Below are positions 1 through 6,763 of a stretch of 11,602 nt of DNA, piece after piece. A program made the position numbers and the translations under genes. The first letter of the stretch is position 1, and each line of letters starts with the position of its first letter. Where the stretch lies: positions 1 through 11,602 of the forward strand of contig PWND01000227.1 in assembly GCA_003557965.1 (NCBI GenBank). Direction: 5' to 3'. The DNA is from Bacteroidales bacterium (lineage in GTDB: Bacteria > Bacteroidota > Bacteroidia > Bacteroidales > UBA7960). The notes under the pieces are model-generated. The model was not told the DNA's origin. It did no database searches and saw nothing but the letters and a program-made list of their open reading frames with translations.

Positions 1-414
1 GCCGCTTTTATCAGGCTTGGAAACCTTATGAATCATGAGATTTATGGCTACCAAACTGAACTTAGCTGGGGTTTTTCATTTATTACTAACATGAGAGAGT
101 GGATGGAAGGTATTGAACCAAGATTTACCAGCCCAAGGCACCCTACTCAAATATATGAAGCTTTAGCTTATTTCGTATTGTTTGTTTCATTACTGTGGAT
201 ATATATTAAAAATGGCAGTAAATTAAGAAATGGCCTTTTATCTGGTATTTTTGCAATAGTAATGTTTACAGCCAGGTTTTTAATTGAGTTTGTTAAAGAA
301 CCACAGGAAGGATTCGAAACGGAAATTGCCCTGAATATGGGACAAATTCTAAGCATACCCATGATAATAACAGGAATTGTCTTGCTGTATTTATCACTAA
401 AGAAAAAACTATAG
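1..414 (+). CDS. lgt: Prolipoprotein diacylglyceryl transferase, C-terminal part (5' end outside window)
   Basis: Lgt moves a diacylglyceryl group from phosphatidylglycerol to the lipobox cysteine of prolipoproteins in the inner membrane, the first step of lipoprotein maturation. The frame is open from base 1, so the ATG at 28 is internal. The visible 137 residues start in the family signature: RLGNLMNHEIYG matches the R-x-GN-x-x-N-x-E-x-x-G block of Lgt. Further on are RHPTQIYEA (the conserved HPxQxYE block), the membrane stretch ALAYFVLFVSLLWIY, then ARFLIEFVKEPQ (the R-x-x-x-E-x-x-R/K-EP block with the essential arginine) and the C-terminal helix beginning MGQILSIPMI, which is almost invariant in the family. 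The C-terminal end is intact and stops with KKKL. It converges with the methylase on the other strand, the two stops lying 13 bases apart with no hairpin between them. The lipoprotein at 1377 would be a substrate. Confidence 0.96.
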   Translation, partial: AAFIRLGNLMNHEIYGYQTELSWGFSFITNMREWMEGIEPRFTSPRHPTQIYEALAYFVLFVSLLWIYIKNGSKLRNGLLSGIFAIVMFTARFLIEFVKEPQEGFETEIALNMGQILSIPMIITGIVLLYLSLKKKL

Positions 415-427
415 ATTTCTGGCCTGT

Positions 428-1141
428 TTATTGTTGGCCTAATAAAAATACAACAGGGCGTTTGTTAATGTTTGGCTTGCTTTTCTTCCAGTCTGAAATT
501 CTCTTGGTTTGAATTAATTCTGCCGATGTTGTAATATCCGCTGCAATGCATAATAATGTGCCTGCATTGCATATATTTAATAAATCATCAAACAAGCTGT
601 TGTTTCTGTAGGGAGCTTCCATAAATATTTGAGTACTGCCTTCGGAAGCTACTCTTTTTTCAAGTTTTTTTATAGCATTGATTCTATCATATTTCTTTAT
701 AGGCAAATAACCATTAAAACAATATGACTGGCCATTTAAACCTGATGCCATTAGAGCTAATAACATTGAGTTTGGGCCCGTTAAAGGCTTTACAATATAA
801 CCTTGGCTTTGTGCATAATATACAACCGTTCGGCCGGGATCAGCTACACATGGACAACCTGATTCCGATAAAAGGCCAATATTCCTGCCCGTTTTTAGCG
901 ACTCTAAAAAACCGGGAATATCACCCGGTGATGTGTGTTTGTTTAACTTATGAAAAATTATATCTTCTATTTTGCCCTTGTAACCAATTGATAATAAAAA
1001 CCTTCGAGCAGAACGTTCGTTTTCAGCTATAAATTCCTTTAAGCCTAATGTAATGTTTATTACGTCTTTTGGTAAAGAAACGTCAATATGCCCACCAATA
1101 TGCACCGGAATAAGATAAAGCAATCCTGGCTGGTTTTTCAT
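428..1141 (-). CDS. SAM-dependent methyltransferase, tetrapyrrole methylase/RsmI-like family (short Bacteroidota paralogue)
   Basis: The 237-residue protein belongs to the fold that includes RsmI, the 16S rRNA cytidine-1402 2'-O-methyltransferase. Motifs in order are LYLIPVHIG (8-16, the LYxxxTPIG strand, altered), FIAENERSARRFL (37-49), GLLSESGCPCVADPG (89-103, equivalent to the SAM-binding GTPLISDPG loop), GPNSMLLALMASGLNG (122-137), FNGYLP (142-147) and IFMEAPYRN (172-180, equivalent to the EAPHR block). It is shorter than RsmI (about 280 residues) and lacks its C-terminal extension. From memory, the ENERxARRFL and LSExGCPxVADPG forms are typical of a second RsmI-like gene common in Bacteroidota whose substrate is not established. 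Position 98 is Cys where I expect Gly. The ATG at 1141 is the natural start, with a perfect TAnnTTTG box about 40 bases upstream. I am confident of the family but not of the target; calling it rsmI would be unsafe. Confidence 0.88.
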   Translation of the reverse strand: MKNQPGLLYLIPVHIGGHIDVSLPKDVINITLGLKEFIAENERSARRFLLSIGYKGKIEDIIFHKLNKHTSPGDIPGFLESLKTGRNIGLLSESGCPCVADPGRTVVYYAQSQGYIVKPLTGPNSMLLALMASGLNGQSYCFNGYLPIKKYDRINAIKKLEKRVASEGSTQIFMEAPYRNNSLFDDLLNICNAGTLLCIAADITTSAELIQTKRISDWKKSKPNINKRPVVFLLGQQ

Positions 1142-1183
1142 AAGTAGCCTTTTGGAAATATTATTCTAATTATAATATAGATG

Positions 1184-1191
1184 CAAATGTA
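1184..1191 (-). promoter_or_regulatory. Candidate -7 box for the methylase gene
   Basis: Read on the minus strand this is TACATTTG, a perfect match to the Bacteroidota -7 element TAnnTTTG. It would start a transcript about 35-40 bases before the methylase ATG. No clear TTG -33 element lies at 19-21 bases further upstream, so support rests on the -7 box alone. Confidence 0.4.
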
Positions 1192-1314
1192 CATATTTTT
1201 ATTCTGAACATTGAATAATCTCTATTTACAAATACTATAAAGCAAACAGGTATATTTAATGCTAGCAAAATAATGTTTAGGTCAAAAAAATTGTTAAAAA
1301 ACATGTAATTATAA

Positions 1315-1346
1315 TTGGAAAAGTAGCAATTAAATACTTATTTTTG
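1315..1346 (+). promoter_or_regulatory. Promoter of the lipoprotein gene
   Basis: TTG at 1315-1317 is followed after 21 bases by TATTTTTG at 1339-1346. This fits the Bacteroidota housekeeping sigma consensus (TTG at -33, TAnnTTTG at -7). The expected transcription start is near 1352, giving a leader of about 25 bases before the ATG at 1377. Confidence 0.7.
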
Positions 1347-1376
1347 CAAAAACTTTTATTAAACCAACAAAAAATT

Positions 1377-1907
1377 ATGAAAAAACTGGGATTATTATTT
1401 ATTGTTGCAGGAATTTTTATGTTTTCCTGCGCGGAACAACCAAAAGAACAAGTTGATGAAACTTTTGAAGCTGTCACGGTTGCAGAACTTTATGAAAATA
1501 CTTTAAAACTTGATGGCTCTGTTGTTCAGTTTGAAGGCGTTTTAATTCATACCTGCCGTACAAGTGGCGACAAAATGCACATTGCTGACAAGGAAAATGA
1601 AAAGTACAGGGTAAGAGTTAACCTGGGTGATTATACAGGGAAAATAGGGCCAGAAGAAGAAGGTAGAGATATTTCTGTTACCGGAACATTAGTAGTTACA
1701 GAAATTCCTGAAGGATTGAAAGAAAAAGCCGAATGCGAACATGAAACACATGAAGATTGTGACTATGAAACACATGAAGATTGCGACCATGAAGAAGCCG
1801 AAGCTCATGATCATGATCATGATTGCGAACATGATGCTGCTTTAAAAGAATTACAAAGGGAAGTTATTATTTTCCATATTGATTTAATTTCTTTTGAGTG
1901 GTTGTAA
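1377..1907 (+). CDS. Small lipoprotein with OB-like core and His/Cys/Asp/Glu-rich tail
   Basis: The 176-residue protein starts with a lipoprotein signal (MKKLGLLFIVAGIFMFSC), Cys18 being the likely lipidated residue. Residues about 33-112 form a beta-rich segment: KLDGSVVQFEGVLIHTC, then the block RTSGDKMHI, then DISVTGTLVVTEI. This resembles the OB-like domains of small Bacteroidota lipoproteins with a conserved H-x-C-x-x-x-G-x-K-M block (from memory; no family name can be fixed). Residues 120-153 are an insertion rich in Cys, His, Asp and Glu: two copies of ETHEDCD, then HDHDHDCEHD. The chain then returns to a beta strand (EVIIFHIDLISFEWL), so the tail looks inserted in a loop rather than added at the end. 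Metal binding in the periplasm or at the cell surface is an inference. The ATG at 1377 is chosen over a TTG at 1344 because it starts the signal peptide and the TTG lies inside the promoter. The gene has its own promoter and terminator. Confidence 0.85.
   Translation: MKKLGLLFIVAGIFMFSCAEQPKEQVDETFEAVTVAELYENTLKLDGSVVQFEGVLIHTCRTSGDKMHIADKENEKYRVRVNLGDYTGKIGPEEEGRDISVTGTLVVTEIPEGLKEKAECEHETHEDCDYETHEDCDHEEAEAHDHDHDCEHDAALKELQREVIIFHIDLISFEWL
1741..1788 (+). repeat. Two 24-bp tandem copies encoding a Cys/His motif
   Basis: Copies at 1741-1764 and 1765-1788 differ at only two bases (t/c at unit positions 20 and 24). In the reading frame they give ETHEDCDY and ETHEDCDH. Beyond an EEAEA spacer, a (CATGAT)x3 stretch at 1806-1823 adds HDHDHD. 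The period is a multiple of three, so copy gain or loss would keep the frame. Confidence 0.9.
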
Positions 1908-1924
1908 AATACTTGCTTATTATT

Positions 1925-1961
1925 AAAAAACCCGTATAATCAATGATTGTACGGGTTTTTT
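1925..1961 (+). terminator. Strong intrinsic terminator after the lipoprotein gene
   Basis: Bases 1925-1941 pair with 1945-1961 around a 3-base loop (AAT), giving a 17-bp stem with a single U-G pair (1937/1949). The GC-rich part is ACCCGTA/TACGGGT, flanked by A6 on the left and T6 on the right. The symmetry lets it work on both strands. It begins 17 bases after the lipoprotein stop. Confidence 0.93.
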
Positions 1962-1991
1962 GCTTTAATTAACCGGATTTTTTTACTTTTG
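1959..1991 (+). promoter_or_regulatory. Promoter of the PepSY_TM-like/EamA operon, overlapping the terminator tail
   Basis: TTTG at 1959-1962 and TACTTTTG at 1984-1991 are separated by 21 bases, the same spacing as in the promoter at 1315-1346. The -33 box uses the terminator's final T bases. The expected start near 1997 leaves a leader of only about 13 bases before the ATG at 2010. Confidence 0.7.
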
Positions 1992-2009
1992 CTTTAAATT
2001 ATTTGGCCC

Positions 2010-2582
2010 ATGAAACTAAGAAAAATTAATCGTGCTATTCACAGAGATTTAGGCTATTTCTTTTTTGGAATGTGCATTATTTACGGACTGTCAGGGATAG
2101 CTCTGAATCATATCCATCATTGGAATCCTAATTACATAATTACAAAAGACCACTTTGAAATTAATACTCCCGAAGAAGTTATCTTAGATCAGGATGAGTT
2201 GGCAAATTTTTTTCTTGAACAATTGGAAATAGACAGGGAATATCGAAATATAAGGCAAATTGTAAACAATATGGTGATTTATTTTGACCGGGGACGATTT
2301 GATAGAGGTAGTGTGGTTAATGTTGATACTCAAACAGGAGAAGGATATATTGAGGTAACAAAAAGAAGGCCGGTGTTTTATCATGTCAATGTTTTGCATT
2401 ACAACAATCCTAAAAAATTATGGACCTGGTTTTCTGATCTTTTTGCCGCAAGCCTTATTGCTATGGCTATTACCGGTTTATTTATACTAAAAGGTAAAAA
2501 CAGCTTCAAAAAGAGAGGGGTTTGGCTGGTAATTCCGGGAATAATTATTCCGTTATTATTTTTATACTTTTACCTTAGCTAA
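2010..2582 (+). CDS. PepSY-associated TM protein (PepSY_TM-like)
   Basis: The 190-residue inner-membrane protein has a short basic N-terminus with His11 (AIHRDLGYF), TM1 at about 13-33, a periplasmic region to about 140, TM2 at about 142-160 and TM3 at about 171-189. The pattern HRDLGYFFFGMCIIYGLSGIALNH, and LHYNNPKKLWTWFSDLFAASL followed by AITGLFILKGK, is that of the small Bacteroidota PepSY_TM_like proteins, relatives of the membrane part of PepSY-domain ferric-siderophore reductases. The histidines next to TM1 (H11, H34, H36, H37) and in the H125/H130 segment could ligate heme, but that is inference; molecular function is unknown. The stop is followed after two bases by the EamA gene, so they are probably co-transcribed. 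The upstream lipoprotein is in a separate transcript. Confidence 0.85.
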   Translation: MKLRKINRAIHRDLGYFFFGMCIIYGLSGIALNHIHHWNPNYIITKDHFEINTPEEVILDQDELANFFLEQLEIDREYRNIRQIVNNMVIYFDRGRFDRGSVVNVDTQTGEGYIEVTKRRPVFYHVNVLHYNNPKKLWTWFSDLFAASLIAMAITGLFILKGKNSFKKRGVWLVIPGIIIPLLFLYFYLS

Positions 2583-2584
2583 CA

Positions 2585-3445
2585 ATGTGGCTGATATTTG
2601 CCCTGCTTACAGCTTTTTCGGAAGCCCTCAAAGATGTTTTCAGTAAACTATCTCTCAAAACATCAAATCCAATTATGCTTGCATTGGCATTAAGAATGTA
2701 TGCCTTGCCATTTTTACTTCCATTATTGTTTTTTATTGAAATACCGGATTTAGGGCAAAAATTCTTTTACGCCTTAATTGCCGGCGGTGTAATGAACATT
2801 TTCATTACAATTATATACATGAAAGCAATTCAACACTCCGACTTGTCTGTGAGTGTTCCTATGGTAACTTTTACACCATTATTTCTTCTTTTAACCAGTC
2901 CGATAATTGTTGGCGAATTTCCTGATACCACAGGTGTTATTGGAGTTATTGCTATAGTCGCCGGTTCTTATTTTCTCCAGTTTAACTCAAGAAAATACGG
3001 TTTTTTTGCTCCGTTTAAAGCATTAATAAAAGACAAAGGCCCAAGGTTAATGCTGTTGGTTGCTTTCCTCTGGAGCATTACAGCCAACATAGATAAAGTT
3101 GGAATAATGAACTCTTCTCCTGTTTTTTGGGTAATATCCGTAAGTACTTTCTTGTTTATCGGAACAATACCGGTTGTTTTATTCTCAAAAATTAAAGAAA
3201 AAAACTTTAAGCTTCTTCTTAATAAAAAGTTCTTTCTTGTCGGGCTATTTACGGCAGCAACATTGATATTTCAAATGACAGCCATAGAAATGACACTGGT
3301 AGCCTATGTCATATCAATAAAACGCACAAGTGCATTGATGGTGGTTGTTTTTGGTGTAATGTTTTTTAAGGAAAAAGGTGGTAAACACAGAATAATAGGA
3401 GTAATGATTATGCTTGCCGGAGTAATGCTGATTACATTATTTTAA
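2585..3445 (+). CDS. EamA/DMT-superfamily transporter
   Basis: The 286-residue protein has the size and hydrophobicity of ten-helix drug/metabolite transporters built from two EamA repeats. The first repeat runs from about residue 1 to 132 (LTAFSEALKDVFSKLSLK is the typical first-helix end, AIQHSDLSVSVPMVTFTPLF the conserved fourth-helix region, GVIGVIAIVAGSYFL the fifth helix). The second runs from about 153 to 286 (AFLWSITANIDKVGI, then TLVAYVISIKRTSALMVVVFG, then GVMIMLAGVMLITLF). The family exports metabolites or moves amino acids and nucleotide-related compounds; the substrate cannot be read here. The start two bases after the PepSY_TM-like stop implies one operon and translational coupling. 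No clear terminator follows the stop at 3445. Confidence 0.9.
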   Translation: MWLIFALLTAFSEALKDVFSKLSLKTSNPIMLALALRMYALPFLLPLLFFIEIPDLGQKFFYALIAGGVMNIFITIIYMKAIQHSDLSVSVPMVTFTPLFLLLTSPIIVGEFPDTTGVIGVIAIVAGSYFLQFNSRKYGFFAPFKALIKDKGPRLMLLVAFLWSITANIDKVGIMNSSPVFWVISVSTFLFIGTIPVVLFSKIKEKNFKLLLNKKFFLVGLFTAATLIFQMTAIEMTLVAYVISIKRTSALMVVVFGVMFFKEKGGKHRIIGVMIMLAGVMLITLF

Positions 3446-3561
3446 TTCTTACGGCAAAATTTATTTAACTTATAACTTGCCTGGTTAATTTTCATTTTCG
3501 GATATTGATATTATTTTTACGATATTTGTCAAATAACTTAATATTCTAAAAAAACAAAATT

Positions 3562-5241
3562 ATGACTGACGATAAAAAAGTAATATTTTCCATGGTTGGG
3601 GTAAGTAAAGTATTTCCCCCGTCAAAAAAGGTTTTAAATAATATATACCTGTCATTTTTCTATGGGGCTAAAATAGGGATAATTGGCCTTAATGGTTCAG
3701 GTAAATCTACCCTGATGAAAATAATTGCAGGCGAAGATAAATCATTTAACGGGGAAGTAGTTTTTTCTCCGGGATATTCTGTAGGATACCTGGAGCAAGA
3801 GCCTTTAATTGATTCTGATAAAACAGTTAAAGAAGTTGTTGAAGAAAGTGTTCAGGATGTTATTGATATTTTGAAAGAATATGAAGAGGTAAACCTGAAG
3901 TTTGCTGAACCTATGAGTGATGACGAGATGACTAAACTTATTGAGCGACAGGGAGAACTTTCTGACAAAATAGAACAGCATAATGCATGGGAGCTTGATA
4001 ACAAACTTGAGAGAGCTATGGATGCTTTACGCTGCCCTCCACCTGATGCAAATGTAAAAAACCTGAGCGGAGGTGAAAAAAGAAGAGTAGCACTTTGCAG
4101 GTTGTTGCTTCGCGAGCCTGATATTCTCCTGCTTGATGAGCCTACTAACCACCTTGATGCTGAAAGTGTTGAATGGCTTGAGCATCACCTTCAGCAATAC
4201 AAAGGAACTGTTATTGCCATTACTCACGACCGTTATTTCCTTGATAATGTGGCAGGCTGGATTTTAGAACTTGACAGGGGAGAAGGAATCCCATGGAAAG
4301 GAAATTACTCTTCATGGCTTGAGCAAAAGTCAAAAAGGCTCGAAATGGAAGAAAAAGCTGAAAGCAAAAGGAAGAAGACTCTTGAAAGAGAGCTTGAATG
4401 GGTGAAGATGAGCCCTAAAGGCCGCCATGCCAAAGCTAAGGCCAGATTAGGCGCTTACGATAAGCTATTAAATGAAGATGTTAAACAAAAAGAAGAAAAA
4501 CTTGAGATTTTTATTCCTAACGGGCCAAGATTAGGCTCTAAAGTTATTGAAGCTGAAAACCTTACTAAAGCTTTTGATGATAAGCTACTTTTTGAAAATT
4601 TCACCTTTACATTGCCACCGGCCGGAATAGTGGGAATTATAGGGCCTAACGGCGCAGGGAAAACGACGTTATTCAGAATGCTGATGGGGATGGAAAAACC
4701 GGATGAAGGCTCTATTGAGATTGGTGAAACCGCAAAATTAGGATATATTGACCAGGACCATGTTGAAATAGACCCTGAAAAAACTGTATGGGAAGTAATA
4801 TCAGGAGGGCACGACATTATTGAGCTGGCAGGAAGGCAGATGAACTCCAGGGCTTATGTTGCAAGGTTTAATTTTACAGGTGTTGACCAGGGAAAAAAAT
4901 GCGGAGTGCTGTCAGGTGGAGAAAGAAACAGGCTGCATCTTGCAATGACCCTTAAAAGTGAAGCGAATGTGCTATTACTTGATGAGCCAACCAATGATAT
5001 TGATGTTAATACTTTAAGAGCGCTTGAAGAAGGCCTTGAAAATTTTGCCGGATGTGCTGTTATTATTACACACGACAGGTGGTTCCTCGATAGGATAGCC
5101 ACACACATAATTGCTTTTGAAGGTGAATCAAATGTGATATCGTTTGAAGGAACATATTCGGAATATGAAGAAAGCAGGAAAAAACGTCTTGGTGATACTA
5201 TTCCTAAAAGAATAAAATACAGAAAACTGAAAGCTGATTAA
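3562..5241 (+). CDS. ettA: Energy-dependent translational throttle protein EttA (ABC-F ATPase)
   Basis: The 559-residue protein is close to E. coli EttA (about 555). ABC-F proteins have two ATPase domains and no membrane part; EttA binds the ribosomal E site and gates the first elongation steps according to ATP/ADP level. Domain 1 has Walker A GLNGSGKST (42-50), signature LSGGEKRRVAL (168-178), Walker B LLLDEPTNHLD (189-199, Glu193) and H-loop THD (221-223). The arm lies in the charged segment about 95-140. The P-site tRNA-interacting linker spans about 245-325 and holds SPKGRHAKAKARL. Domain 2 has GPNGAGKTT (361-369), LSGGERNRLHL (450-460), LLLDEPTNDID (471-481, Glu475) and THD (503-505). 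All catalytic residues are present. The start ATG has an A-rich leader; I could not find a full TAnnTTTG promoter in the 116 bases before it. Confidence 0.96.
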   Translation: MTDDKKVIFSMVGVSKVFPPSKKVLNNIYLSFFYGAKIGIIGLNGSGKSTLMKIIAGEDKSFNGEVVFSPGYSVGYLEQEPLIDSDKTVKEVVEESVQDVIDILKEYEEVNLKFAEPMSDDEMTKLIERQGELSDKIEQHNAWELDNKLERAMDALRCPPPDANVKNLSGGEKRRVALCRLLLREPDILLLDEPTNHLDAESVEWLEHHLQQYKGTVIAITHDRYFLDNVAGWILELDRGEGIPWKGNYSSWLEQKSKRLEMEEKAESKRKKTLERELEWVKMSPKGRHAKAKARLGAYDKLLNEDVKQKEEKLEIFIPNGPRLGSKVIEAENLTKAFDDKLLFENFTFTLPPAGIVGIIGPNGAGKTTLFRMLMGMEKPDEGSIEIGETAKLGYIDQDHVEIDPEKTVWEVISGGHDIIELAGRQMNSRAYVARFNFTGVDQGKKCGVLSGGERNRLHLAMTLKSEANVLLLDEPTNDIDVNTLRALEEGLENFAGCAVIITHDRWFLDRIATHIIAFEGESNVISFEGTYSEYEESRKKRLGDTIPKRIKYRKLKAD

Positions 5242-5312
5242 GATTAGGTATGTGTTTGACTTTTTAAGCTACTACTTTACTGTTCTGGAAAAACAAAAAC
5301 ATTATAACATAA

Positions 5313-6482
5313 ATGATTAAAGAAATTACAACTGAAAAACTTCCAATAAAGCTTTGGCTTGATGATATTGAAGAAGGTGCTTTAGAGCAGGCAAAAAATC
5401 TTGCTAATCATCCATATGCATTCAGGCATATTGCATTAATGCCCGACTGTCACCAGGGGTTTGGTATGCCTATAGGAGGAGTTTTGGCCACAAAGGAAGT
5501 TATTATTCCTAATGCTGTAGGTGTAGATATTGGCTGTGGGATGTGTGCATTACAAACCTCCCTGGAGCATATCGAAATTGATGCATTAAAGCAACTGCTT
5601 TTTGACATTAAACAACAGATTCCCCTTGGTTTTAAACATCATAAAACCCAACAGGATGAAAAATTTATGCCTGAAGGGTATGAAATTAAGAAAATGCCTG
5701 TTGTAAGCAGAGAGTACAATAGCGCGAGGCGCCAGATAGGAACCCTGGGAGGAGGAAACCACTTTATTGAAGTACAAAAAGGAGATGATAATAAAATCTG
5801 GATTATGGTACATTCTGGCAGCAGAAATATTGGAAAGCAGGTTGCTGACCATTATAACAAAATGGCCATAAACCTCAATGAAAAAATGAAAAGCACTGTC
5901 CCCAGGTCAGCACAACTGGCCTACCTGCCTGTTGATTCTGAGCATGGCCGGAAGTATATGATGGAAATGAATTACTGCGTTGACTTTGCCCTGGCAAACC
6001 GCAAACTTATGATGGAAAGAATAATTGATGTTTTTAACAAACAATTCAAAGGACAAGTTCGGTTTGCCCCGATGATTAATATTGCGCACAACTATGCATC
6101 AACCGAACAGCATTTTGGAAGAGAAGTAATAATTCACCGTAAAGGAGCTACTAAAGCTGATAAAAACACAGTTGGAATTGTTCCTGGCTCCCAGGGAACA
6201 AGCAGCTATATTGTTAAAGGAAAAGGCAATAAAGACAGTTTTGAAAGCTGTTCTCATGGTGCCGGCAGGGTAATGGGAAGAAAGCAAGCTATCAGGTCTC
6301 TTGACCTAAAAAAAGAAATTTCTTTGCTAAAAGAAAAAGGAATACTGCACTCAATTAGAAAACCAGGTGACCTTGACGAGGCTTCCAGTGCTTATAAAGA
6401 TATAAGCATGGTAATGAAAAACCAGGAAGACCTTGTTGAAATATTGATTGAATTAAACCCCTTGGCTGTTATTAAAGGTTAG
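5313..6482 (+). CDS. rtcB: RtcB-family RNA ligase
   Basis: RtcB joins RNA ends with 2',3'-cyclic phosphate or 3'-phosphate to 5'-OH ends, using GTP and Mn2+, in tRNA or rRNA repair. The 389 residues hold the family motifs: MPDCHQGFGMPIGGV (43-57), VGVDIGCGM (69-77, metal ligands Asp72 and Cys75), GGGNHFIEV (146-154, His150), VHSGSRNIG (166-174, His167), INIAHNYAS (255-263, His259) and SCSHGAGRVMGR (312-323), whose His315 corresponds to the guanylylated histidine (H337 in E. coli). The C-terminal DEASSAYKDI block and final VIKG are typical. It is slightly shorter than E. coli RtcB (408), and no catalytic block is missing. No archease, RtcA or RtcR gene is adjacent. It follows ettA by 71 bases on the same strand with no visible terminator or clear promoter, so read-through is possible. 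Confidence 0.94.
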   Translation: MIKEITTEKLPIKLWLDDIEEGALEQAKNLANHPYAFRHIALMPDCHQGFGMPIGGVLATKEVIIPNAVGVDIGCGMCALQTSLEHIEIDALKQLLFDIKQQIPLGFKHHKTQQDEKFMPEGYEIKKMPVVSREYNSARRQIGTLGGGNHFIEVQKGDDNKIWIMVHSGSRNIGKQVADHYNKMAINLNEKMKSTVPRSAQLAYLPVDSEHGRKYMMEMNYCVDFALANRKLMMERIIDVFNKQFKGQVRFAPMINIAHNYASTEQHFGREVIIHRKGATKADKNTVGIVPGSQGTSSYIVKGKGNKDSFESCSHGAGRVMGRKQAIRSLDLKKEISLLKEKGILHSIRKPGDLDEASSAYKDISMVMKNQEDLVEILIELNPLAVIKG

Positions 6483-6514
6483 TTTGTCTTTTTGCGATAA
6501 AAATATTAAATTTG
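6483..6514 (+). promoter_or_regulatory. Promoter immediately after rtcB
   Basis: TTTG at 6483-6486 directly follows the rtcB stop codon, and TAAATTTG lies at 6507-6514 after 20 bases. Both elements match the Bacteroidota consensus. The expected start near 6520 would give a leader of about 33 bases before the ATG at 6553, the start of the broken small frame. Confidence 0.65.
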
Positions 6515-6552
6515 TTTATTAAATAAGCAGATTTATATAAAAAGATTTACTA

Positions 6553-6688
6553 ATGGATGTACTTTTTAACATAAATCATTATAGCCAACCAGTAAATCCC
6601 CCATTTATTCTTATTTTTTGGTGTTTATATAGGCATAGCAATAGTTCTTTTGCACTTTGGTGGCAGACTGGGATTTAAATTTGAATAA
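6553..6688 (+). pseudogene. Small single-span membrane protein frame interrupted by a one-base shift
   Basis: From the ATG at 6553 the frame reads MDVLFNINHYSQPVNPPFILIF and then runs into CWxx-type residues, ending at 6678. The frame one base further on, from 6608, is open to the TAA at 6686 and reads FFGVYIGIAIVLLHFGG followed by RLGFKFE. It has no start of its own, a TAA lying at 6593. Removing one T from the T6 run at 6614-6619 joins the two into a 44-residue protein with a continuous hydrophobic segment FILIFGVYIGIAIVLLHF and a short charged tail, a sensible small inner-membrane protein. A good promoter lies at the right distance upstream. It may be a recent pseudogene, a sequencing error in the homopolymer, or a frameshifted gene. 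I do not recognise a family. Confidence 0.45.
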
Positions 6689-6710
6689 AATATTAAATTA
6701 ATTATTTTTG
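6680..6710 (+). promoter_or_regulatory. Promoter of the sodium:solute symporter gene
   Basis: TTTG at 6680-6683 and TATTTTTG at 6703-6710 are 19 bases apart. The expected start near 6716 leaves a leader of about 47 bases to the ATG at 6764. The -33 box overlaps the last codons of the small frameshifted reading frame. Confidence 0.68.
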
Positions 6711-6763
6711 CTTTCCGATATTATTAGTAAAACTATTCTAAATAAATTAGTTCTGTAATTATT

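Noticed and set aside
724..1032. A 102-codon plus-strand frame inside the methylase gene
   Set aside because: It is antisense to a gene with well-placed family motifs and has no domain or signal of its own.
1344..1376. An earlier TTG start for the lipoprotein gene, adding 11 residues
   Set aside because: The TTG is the end of the -7 box TATTTTTG, so it lies upstream of the expected transcript start, and the signal peptide begins properly at 1377.
3446..3561. A promoter directly before ettA (GATATTTG at 3521-3528)
   Set aside because: The first two bases of the -7 box do not match TA and the nearest TTG is only 13 bases upstream, so it fails the spacing seen at the other promoters. A GGCAA/TTGCC inverted repeat here has a 20-base loop and no T-run, so it is not a convincing terminator.
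5242..5312. A regulatory RNA or terminator between ettA and rtcB
   Set aside because: No stable stem, T-run or full promoter box could be found in these 71 bases.
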